Below are positions 6,640-11,880 of a stretch of 11,880 nucleotides of DNA, in pieces (position 1 is the stretch's first letter; every line of letters starts with the position of its first letter). The notes below the pieces were generated by a model. It saw only the letters and a list, made by a program, of their open reading frames with translations, was not told where the DNA came from and searched no databases. The position numbers and the translations under genes were made by a program. Location of the stretch: contig DATFXR010000616.1 in assembly GCA_035315685.1 (NCBI GenBank), positions 1-11,880 on the forward strand, read 5' to 3'. The stretch comes from QHWK01 sp035315685. Lineage in GTDB: Bacteria > Acidobacteriota > Vicinamibacteria > Vicinamibacterales > CAVVIG01.

Positions 6640-7959
6640 CTACGCAAAGAAACCGGCACGTTGTTCCAGCAGATCCGAGACGGCCTCCTCGAACCGGCGA
6701 ATCTCGTCGTCACCGATCGCGAGCGACAACGCGATGAACCCGCGTCGCGCAAGGTAGAAGCCGCGCTTGAGCAAGTCGAAATAGAGCAAGTCACGAAGCA
6801 ACGGGTCGACCGCAGCGACATCAGCCGCCGTCTTGATCTCGCCGTTGACCGGATGCGCGCACATCAGCGAACCGATCCCCGTGAACTGCAGCCGTCGGCC
6901 GTTACAGACGGCGTTCAGCCGTCGCCGCAGTGAGTCGCCGCGGGCGTTGAGCGCTTCGGCGGCGGCGGGAGTGAACACGTTCGTCAACCCCGCGACACCC
7001 GCCGACATCGTCACAATATTGTTGTTGAACGTACCGGCGTGCTGCAGCGCGTTCGGCCGTCTTGGATCGAACTGCTCCATGATGTCGTGCCGCCCACCAA
7101 ACGCGCCGAACGACAGACCGCCGCCGAGGTATTTTCCGAGAGTCGTGAGGTCGGCCGAGATGCCGAGCGCCTGTTGCAGGCCTCCCGCCGAGAGCCGAGA
7201 CGTCATCACCTCGTCGAACATCAGCACGGCTCCGCATGCCGATGACGCATGGCGGAGCGCCTCGAGGAAACGTCGATCTCCAGCGACGCAGCCGCCAGAT
7301 CCGAGCATTGGCTCGACGAGAATCGCCGCAAGCTCATCGCCGTGTGTCTCGATGAGCCGCTGTGTCCCGGCGACGTCGTTGTAAGTCGAGACGATGAAAT
7401 CGTGCGGCACGTTGGTGGCCGACCGGCCGCGCACGAAGCTCAGAACGGCGCCGTGGTAACCGCCCTGGAACACGAGGATCTGCCGGCGCCCGGTGAACGC
7501 GGTCGCTGCGGCAAGCGCCATCAAGTTCGCCTCGGTTCCCGAATTCGTGAACCGCACAAGTGCAATGGACGGAAATCTCTCGCAGATCACGCGCCCGAGC
7601 TCGGCCTCGGCGACGGTATGTCCCGAGAGATCGATGCCGCGATCGAGCGCCGAGATCACGGCGGAGCGAATGACCTGGTTCGTATGGCCGAAGATGCCGG
7701 CGGTGAACTCGCCCAGCATGTCGACGTACTCGTGGCCGTCGAGATCCCAAAGCCGGCAGCCGTCACCGCGCGCGATGGTGAGGGGGAACGGATCGTGATA
7801 GAGAACCGTGCGCGTGTTCCCGCCCGGCATCACCGCAGCCGCGGCGACGTGTTGGGCAAGACTCCTCGGGTTCGCGGCGCGAAACATGTCGGTCGCTGCG
7901 GCCACCGCACTCTGAAGATCGTCGGAACGCGGAACGGCGCGGCGGTTCGTGGTGAGCAT
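6640..7959 (-). CDS. Class III PLP aminotransferase (glutamate-1-semialdehyde aminomutase-like)
   Basis: The 439-residue protein is full length for the family. Visible landmarks are PGGNTR near 45, LWDLDGHEYVD near 70 (typical of the GSAM/omega-aminotransferase group), SGTEAN at 140 for PLP phosphate binding, GGYHG at 166, DEV at 249 and Lys276 in TTLGKYLGGG, which forms the Schiff base. It is cytoplasmic and transfers or moves an amino group. True haem-pathway HemL is usually more conserved and sits elsewhere, so this is more likely a catabolic or secondary-metabolism paralogue; the substrate is unknown. The ATG at 7959 has no Shine-Dalgarno sequence; instead a palindrome lies six bases upstream. 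It is transcribed alone, divergent from the PQQ-dehydrogenase remnant. Confidence 0.85.
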   Translation of the reverse strand: MLTTNRRAVPRSDDLQSAVAAATDMFRAANPRSLAQHVAAAAVMPGGNTRTVLYHDPFPLTIARGDGCRLWDLDGHEYVDMLGEFTAGIFGHTNQVIRSAVISALDRGIDLSGHTVAEAELGRVICERFPSIALVRFTNSGTEANLMALAAATAFTGRRQILVFQGGYHGAVLSFVRGRSATNVPHDFIVSTYNDVAGTQRLIETHGDELAAILVEPMLGSGGCVAGDRRFLEALRHASSACGAVLMFDEVMTSRLSAGGLQQALGISADLTTLGKYLGGGLSFGAFGGRHDIMEQFDPRRPNALQHAGTFNNNIVTMSAGVAGLTNVFTPAAAEALNARGDSLRRRLNAVCNGRRLQFTGIGSLMCAHPVNGEIKTAADVAAVDPLLRDLLYFDLLKRGFYLARRGFIALSLAIGDDEIRRFEEAVSDLLEQRAGFFA

Positions 7960-7965
7960 GGCGAG

Positions 7966-7980
7966 AGTCTAATGTAGACT
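7966..7980. promoter_or_regulatory. Perfect inverted repeat just upstream of the aminotransferase start
   Basis: The two six-base arms AGTCTA and TAGACT are separated by three bases and end six bases before the aminotransferase ATG. The size and spacing suit a dimeric repressor site. On the minus strand the centre also reads TACATT, a weak -10-like box. Because no ribosome-binding site is present, a leaderless transcript with promoter and operator overlapping is conceivable. Function is inferred only. Confidence 0.35.
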
Positions 7981-8043
7981 CGCGCTCGTCAGACGGCGTG
8001 CGCACGATTCGACGCAGAAGAGAGCCCGGCGATAAGAGCGTGG

Positions 8044-8400
8044 TTGATTGGCATCGTGGCTGGAGGCATGCTCGTCTACGGCGTGATGCGTCTGACCGGC
8101 ACCAGATCGAGCCGTAGCCGGTTGTTCGCCAACTGCATCGCCGCGGTAGACGCGTCGACCGGTCAATACGTGCGGCATTACCAGACGGCCACGCCGCCAA
8201 GCGGCGCTGAGGAATTCCATATTCTCGTCGCCAACATGGTCATCAACGGGAGCGAGGAGCGCGTGGTGATGATCGTGCCGCGCAACGGGTGTTCTACACA
8301 CTCGACGTTCGGACCGGGAAAACAATTCTTCCACCGCGAGGAATCGATGGGCAGCCTGTCGCAACCTTGAACCAGATCGATTTGAAGGCCCTCGCAGCGT
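8044..8400 (+). pseudogene. Second PQQ-dependent dehydrogenase, internal remnant with frameshift
   Basis: The frame reads LFANCIAAVDASTGQYVRHYQT, then EEFHILVANMVINGSEERVVM and VPRNG. After a one-base loss at about 8288 the next frame continues VFYTLDVRTGKTI. These match the middle of a PQQ alcohol dehydrogenase propeller: the blade after the catalytic Asp, a His-Tyr-Gln strand and the P(K/R)NGxFYxLD segment. Both the N-terminal half, with Ca/PQQ ligands, and the C-terminal blades are missing. The hydrophobic stretch before the match (8044-8100) may be unrelated sequence joined by deletion. The sequence differs clearly from the intact gene at 2844-4529, so it is a diverged paralogue rather than a recent copy. 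It is directly upstream of an amidohydrolase remnant. Confidence 0.65.
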
Positions 8401-8523
8401 CTTCGCCGATTCATACGGGTCCAAAACGCAATTACACTCACGCTCGATCGGGACAGCGTCGACCGCAGAAGAGGGAGACGAAGCGCGCAGAACGCCGGTG
8501 CGCGATCAAGTACGATTCGCCGC

Positions 8524-8877
8524 ATGACCAGGACCACTCTCGCCATCGTGCCGCTGCTGCTGTGGACCGCGGCAGCAGCAACTGCGGTCGCCCGCCAGAC
8601 GCCGCCGGCCAGGACGACCGCGATTACAAACGCGCAGCTGCTCGACGTAAAAACGGGATCGGTCCAGCGGGATGTCACGATCGTCGTCCGCGGGAGCATG
8701 ATCGCGTCGGTCGGTGGCGCCGCGCCGCCCGCTGGATCGACGGTCGTCGACGCCCGAGGCCGGACGATCCTGCCCGGCCTCATCGACGCTCACGCCCACA
8801 TCTCGGATACGGCGGCCGCGAAGGTGGCACTGCTGTCCGGCGTCACCACAGCGCGCAGCGCCGGCGTCGAGCAATGA
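8524..8877 (+). pseudogene. Amidohydrolase N-terminal remnant with signal peptide (117 codons)
   Basis: The frame starts with a good signal peptide (hydrophobic 5-22, Ala-rich, cleavage near residue 24). It continues through the small beta-sandwich and the first barrel strand with LPGLIDAHAH (the HxH metal motif near residues 90-92) and SGVTTAR, then ends at a TGA at 8875-8877. Family members continue for about 300 more residues with the Lys, two His and Asp ligands. A few further family-like residues (DIARPEL) can be read after the stop in another frame, suggesting a frameshift followed by deletion. The stop overlaps the ATG of the next gene (ATGA). A short exported peptide could still be made. 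As a hydrolase it is certainly dead. Confidence 0.7.
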
Positions 8878-10583
8878 CATCGCCCGGCCGGAACTCTGCC
8901 GCCGCCAGCACCGTCTTCGTCGGACTCGCCGCGGTCGCTTCGACTCCCGCCTGCGCCGGTCGTCAGCCACGTCAGCACTACGACGTGCTCATCGCCGGCG
9001 GCACGGTCTATGACGGGTCGGGCGGACCCGGCGTCCGCGCCGACATCGCCATTGCCGGTGACGAGATCAAAGCAGTCGGGGATCTGCGGGATGCGGAAGC
9101 GGCCACGACCGTTCGCGCCGACGGCCTCGCCGTCGCGCCCGGCTTCGTCAACATGATGTCGGGACACGACTCGCTGCGCCTCGACGGCCGATCGATGAGC
9201 GACATCAAGCAGGGCGTGACCACCGAAATCTTCGGCGAGGGCGATTCGATGGGCCCGCTCACCGACGCAATGCGGGCGCGGCGGCTCGCGGCACAGGGCG
9301 ATCTGAAGTATCCGATCACGTGGACGACGCTGCACGAGGGCATGCTGGATCTCGAGAAGCGCGGCGTCTCGGCCAACTTCGCTTCGTCGATCGGCGCCGC
9401 AACGCTTCGCGAGTACGCCGTCGGCCTCGATGACAGGCGCGCGACGCCTGAACAGTTGCAGATGATGCGCGACCTCGTCGAGCGGGAAATGACGGAAGGA
9501 GCGCTGGGGATTGCGTCGGCGCTGATCTACGCGCCCGGCTTCTACGCCTCGACCGAAGAGTTGATCGAAGTCTCGAAGGTCGCGGCGAAACACCACGGCA
9601 TCTACATCTCCCACATGCGCAGCGAAGGCAATCGACTGACCGAAGCCGTCGACGAGTTGATTCGAATCAGTCGCGAGGCGGGCATCCCGGCGGAGATCTA
9701 CCACCTCAAGGCCGCCGGCCAATCGAACTGGCCGAAGATGGACCGGGTCATCGCGATGGTGGAGGCCGCGCGCGAGAGCGGTCTCCGAATCACCGCGGAC
9801 ATGTATACCTACACCGCCGGCGGCACCGGACTCGACGCGGCGATGCCGCCGTGGGCCGAAGACGGCGGCATGGACGCCCTGTACACGCGGCTCAGCGACC
9901 CCGTTCAGCGCGCGAAGATCGCGCAGGCGATCCGCACGCCAACCGAAGCCTGGGAGAATCTGTATCTCGCAACCGGCTCGCCCGATCGCGTCCTGCTGGT
10001 CGAATTCAAGTCCGACGCGCTCAAGCCGCTGACGGGCAAGACGCTCGGCGAGATCGCGAAGATGCGCGGCACGTCGCCGGAAGAGACGATCATGGACCTC
10101 GTGCGGGAGGACCGCTCCCGCATCGGCACGATCTACTTCATGATGTCCGACGAGAACCTGAAGCGGCAGATGCGGCTGCCCTGGGTCTCGTTCGCGTCGG
10201 ACGCGAATTCGATCGCCGCCGAGGGCGTGTTCCTGAAATCATCGGCGCACCCACGAGCCTACGGCAGCTTCGCCCGCGTGCTCGGAAAATACGTCCGCGA
10301 CGAGCACGTTCTCACCCTGCCCGAGGCAATCCGGAAGCTCGCGGCCCTCCCCTCGTCGAACCTGGGGCTGGCGCGCCGCGGCGTCCTCAAGTCCGGCAAC
10401 TTCGCCGACGTCGTCGTCTTCGATCCAGCGACGATCGCGGACCGGGCAACGTTCGAGCATCCCCACGCCTACGCGGTCGGCGTTCGCGACGTGTTCGTCA
10501 ACGGCGTGCAGGTGCTGAGGGACGGCGAGCACACCGGCCGCACGCCCGGTCGCGCGCTGTGGGGCCCCGGACGGCTGAACTGA
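8874..10583 (+). CDS. Exported D-aminoacylase / N-acyl-D-amino-acid deacylase family protein
   Basis: The 569-residue product begins with a probable signal peptide (hydrophobic 9-25; a cysteine at 27 follows an unusual lipobox). It carries VLIAGGTVYDGSGG at 38, the start of the amidohydrolase beta-domain, and later HMRSEGN (His247) and YHLKAAG (His277), which align with the two zinc-binding histidines of D-aminoacylase. SDAN (Asp443) fits the barrel-end Asp, and the C-terminal GNFADVVVFDP closes the beta-domain. The usual HxH after APGF is absent (NMMSGHDS), and the zinc-bridging Cys position holds Glu122 in FGEG. Both changes are known to me from a subset of the family. It should remove acyl groups from N-acyl-D-amino acids or a related amide in the periplasm. 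The ATG overlaps the preceding remnant by ATGA, suggesting translational coupling. No better start is seen. Confidence 0.85.
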   Translation: MTSPGRNSAAASTVFVGLAAVASTPACAGRQPRQHYDVLIAGGTVYDGSGGPGVRADIAIAGDEIKAVGDLRDAEAATTVRADGLAVAPGFVNMMSGHDSLRLDGRSMSDIKQGVTTEIFGEGDSMGPLTDAMRARRLAAQGDLKYPITWTTLHEGMLDLEKRGVSANFASSIGAATLREYAVGLDDRRATPEQLQMMRDLVEREMTEGALGIASALIYAPGFYASTEELIEVSKVAAKHHGIYISHMRSEGNRLTEAVDELIRISREAGIPAEIYHLKAAGQSNWPKMDRVIAMVEAARESGLRITADMYTYTAGGTGLDAAMPPWAEDGGMDALYTRLSDPVQRAKIAQAIRTPTEAWENLYLATGSPDRVLLVEFKSDALKPLTGKTLGEIAKMRGTSPEETIMDLVREDRSRIGTIYFMMSDENLKRQMRLPWVSFASDANSIAAEGVFLKSSAHPRAYGSFARVLGKYVRDEHVLTLPEAIRKLAALPSSNLGLARRGVLKSGNFADVVVFDPATIADRATFEHPHAYAVGVRDVFVNGVQVLRDGEHTGRTPGRALWGPGRLN

Positions 10584-10599
10584 TTGATACTGTCTCGCG

Positions 10600-10615
10600 T
10601 CGTCGGCTTCGACGA
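10600..10615. terminator. Weak hairpin in the gap between convergent genes
   Basis: A six-base perfect stem, TCGTCG/CGACGA with a four-base loop, lies in the 53-bp gap between the convergent D-aminoacylase and short-chain dehydrogenase genes. There is no T-run on either side, so it is not a classical intrinsic terminator. Position is the main argument for it. Confidence 0.2.
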
Positions 10616-10636
10616 ACTGATCGATATGACGCCGGT

Positions 10637-11395
10637 CTAGCCGCGGCCGATGAACGGCATGGTTGTCGCCATCAGGGTCATGAACTGTACGTTCGCGTCG
10701 AGCGGCAGGCTGGCCATGTAAAGGACGGCCCGCACGACGTGCGCCACATCGAGGCGCGGTTCCGCCGCCATATGGCCACTGGCCTGGAGCACCCCGCTCG
10801 CGAATGCCGCGGTCATGTCGGTCGCGGCGTTGCCGATGTCGATCTGGCCGCACGCGATGTTGAATCGCCGGCCGTCGAGCGATGTGGATCGGGTCAGGCC
10901 GGTGATGGCGTGCTTGGTGGCCGTGTACGGCGCCGAGTGCGGCCGCGGGACGTGGGCCGAGATCGATCCGTTGTTGATGATCCGGCCGCCCTGCGGCTGC
11001 TGCGATTTCATCAGCAGGAAGGCCTGCTGCGTGCAGAGAAACGCCCCCGTCAGATTGACATCCACCACCGACTTCCATTGTTCGACGGTCAATTCCTCGA
11101 GCGGCGCGCCGCGCGTGGTGATGCCCGCATTGTTGAACAGCACGTCCAGGCGCCCGAACCTCTCGCGCGTCGCGGCGAAGAGGGCTCGAACCGCGTCCGG
11201 ATCACCGACGTCGGTTGGGACGACGAGCGCGTGTGCGCCGTGCGCTCCGGTCTCGAGGACTGCCTGCTCCAGCAGCGCCTGGCGGCGACCGGCCAGCACG
11301 ACGGCGTAGTCCGTTTCGAGCAGACCGATCGCCACGGCCCTGCCAATACCGGTCCCTGCTCCCGTTACAATCGCCACCTTCGATCGCGTGTCCAC
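10637..11395 (-). CDS. Short-chain dehydrogenase/reductase (classical SDR)
   Basis: The 252-residue protein has all classical SDR marks: TGAGTGIG at 11-18 for the nucleotide, AGRR at 35-38 (basic residues that favour NADPH), NNAG at 88-91, Ser144 in NGSIS, and the catalytic Tyr157/Lys161 in YTATK. It is cytoplasmic and interconverts a hydroxyl and a keto group; the tail ACGQIDIGNAATDM is typical of a poorly characterised subgroup. The start is a GTG at 11395; an in-frame TAG lies 12 bases upstream, so no longer form is possible. No strong ribosome-binding site is visible. It is divergent from the erythronate-dehydrogenase-like remnant with only 25 bp between start codons. The neighbours suggest sugar-acid or polyol metabolism, but the substrate is unknown. 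Confidence 0.85.
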   Translation of the reverse strand: MDTRSKVAIVTGAGTGIGRAVAIGLLETDYAVVLAGRRQALLEQAVLETGAHGAHALVVPTDVGDPDAVRALFAATRERFGRLDVLFNNAGITTRGAPLEELTVEQWKSVVDVNLTGAFLCTQQAFLLMKSQQPQGGRIINNGSISAHVPRPHSAPYTATKHAITGLTRSTSLDGRRFNIACGQIDIGNAATDMTAAFASGVLQASGHMAAEPRLDVAHVVRAVLYMASLPLDANVQFMTLMATTMPFIGRG

Positions 11396-11420
11396 GTCGC
11401 CACGCTAACACGGAACCTGC

Positions 11421-11669
11421 ATGAAGATACTCGTCACCGGAGCGGTGACGCCGGGGCAGATGCTGGACAGCCTGGAGCGTGTGGCGGGGCCGGCGGCCCG
11501 GGCCTGCGTTCGTACGTCGCTCGACGAACGCGTGATGCAGATCGTCTGCAGTTGGCCGGGCACGTTCGATGTCAGCCGGGCCCTGCACCTGGGCTTCAGT
11601 GCCGATCGCGACATCGATGGCATCGTTCGCCAGTTCATGGCCGGGCGCGGTCACGAACGGCGATCGTGA
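11421..11669 (+). pseudogene. Internally deleted NAD-dependent epimerase, D-erythronate dehydrogenase (DenD)-like
   Basis: The 82-codon frame opens with MKILVTGA, the first strand of a Rossmann-fold extended SDR. It then jumps directly to GQMLDSLERVAG and the tail SWPGTFDVSRALHLGF with DIDGIVRQF, the C-terminal end of DenD-type D-erythronate dehydrogenases. About 220-240 residues are missing, including the glycine-rich NAD loop and the Tyr-Lys catalytic pair. The reading frame is nevertheless kept across the junction. A seven-base inverted repeat sits on the junction (11432-11450). The intact form would oxidise D-erythronate or a similar C4 sugar acid, which fits the sugar-acid-type transporter just downstream. 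As it stands it cannot bind NAD; a small leftover protein may still be translated. Confidence 0.7.
11432..11450. repeat. Inverted repeat at the deletion junction of the DenD-like gene
   Basis: CGTCACC and GGTGACG form a perfect seven-base stem around a five-base loop. It falls between codon 4 and codon 10 of the remnant, exactly where homology switches from the N-terminal to the C-terminal end of the family. It may have guided the deletion, or may act as an RNA hairpin near the start codon. Confidence 0.5.
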
Positions 11670-11698
11670 ACGCGGAAACAGGGGACGCAAGGAGGCGC

Positions 11699-11880
11699 AT
11701 GACACCGCTCGAGCAACGCACGATCGCGAAAGTGACGGCACGGCTGGTGCCCTTCCTGATCGTCTGTTTCTTCGTCGCCTACCTGGATCGCGTGAACGTC
11801 AGCTTCGCCGCGCTGACCATGAACAAGGACCTGGGGCTGTCCGATTCGGCCTTCGGCTTCGGCGCCGGCATCTTTTTCCT
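11699..11880 (+). CDS. MFS transporter, ACS (anion:cation symporter) family, N-terminal part
   Basis: Sixty codons are visible before the window ends. The first membrane helix (LVPFLIVCFFVAYLDRVNVS) with its DRVNV-type loop, followed by FAALTMNKDLGLS and the start of helix two (FGFGAGIFF), is typical of ACS-family transporters. These import sugar acids, tartrate, phthalate or related anions with protons. An AAGGAGG (11689-11695) sits only three bases before the ATG. An in-frame GTG at 11666, overlapping the preceding TGA as GTGA, is an alternative start that would add 11 residues. It follows the DenD-like remnant and was probably co-transcribed with it, pointing to C4 or similar sugar-acid uptake. 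The substrate cannot be read from this part. Confidence 0.8.
   Translation, partial: MTPLEQRTIAKVTARLVPFLIVCFFVAYLDRVNVSFAALTMNKDLGLSDSAFGFGAGIFF

Noticed and set aside
8289..8873. Upstream extension of the D-aminoacylase reading frame
   Set aside because: The extension crosses the PQQ-dehydrogenase remnant and the amidohydrolase remnant in a different frame; the signal peptide supports the start at 8874.
10584..10640. Short frame ending VVGFDELIDMTPV between the convergent genes
   Set aside because: It is too short, has no start or ribosome-binding site, and matches no family I recognise, though it could be a trace of yet another lost gene.

Overview
The window is GC-rich bacterial DNA. 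Its mix of secreted metal-dependent amidohydrolases, a quinoprotein dehydrogenase, a HAF-repeat exported protein and Acidobacteria-style recombinase fragments suggests a soil or sediment Acidobacteriota (Vicinamibacteria-like). This is inference from family types only: the window holds no rRNA or other taxonomic marker. I saw no tRNA, rRNA or CRISPR array.

Layout. Positions 1-137 are the end of an insertion sequence (IS) that has replaced the 3' end of an exported HAF-repeat protein gene (88-1311, minus). About 490 bp with no recognisable gene follow, then a tyrosine-recombinase pseudogene (1798-2406, minus) and a frameshifted aldo/keto reductase tail (2502-2857, plus). Next is an intact two-gene minus-strand operon: exported amidohydrolase (4543-5937) followed 13 bp later by an exported PQQ-type dehydrogenase (2844-4529). 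It has a plausible sigma-70 promoter at 6007-6035. Upstream of it lie a transposase N-terminal fragment (6152-6322) and an esterase C-terminal fragment (6323-6590), joined in one frame. A class III aminotransferase (6640-7959, minus) is intact. Then come remnants of a second PQQ dehydrogenase (8044-8400) and of a second amidohydrolase (8524-8877). The latter overlaps by ATGA an intact D-aminoacylase-family gene (8874-10583). The right end has a short-chain dehydrogenase (10637-11395, minus) and, divergent from it, an internally deleted D-erythronate-dehydrogenase-like gene (11421-11669) followed by the first 182 bp of an ACS-family MFS transporter (11699 to the window end).

How it works together. 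The intact genes look like accessory catabolism: periplasmic oxidation of an alcohol or sugar, hydrolysis of cyclic or N-acylated amides, amino-group transfer, and sugar-acid uptake and oxidation. The strongest theme is decay. Seven coding remnants, one fresh-looking IS junction and two mobile-element relics lie among five intact genes (the MFS gene runs off the window). The PQQ-dehydrogenase/amidohydrolase pairing occurs twice, once intact and once broken. The intact amidohydrolase itself has glycine where its family has the metal-binding aspartate. I did not find a clear new defence or mobile system; the unusual content is the pattern of erosion and a few altered active sites.
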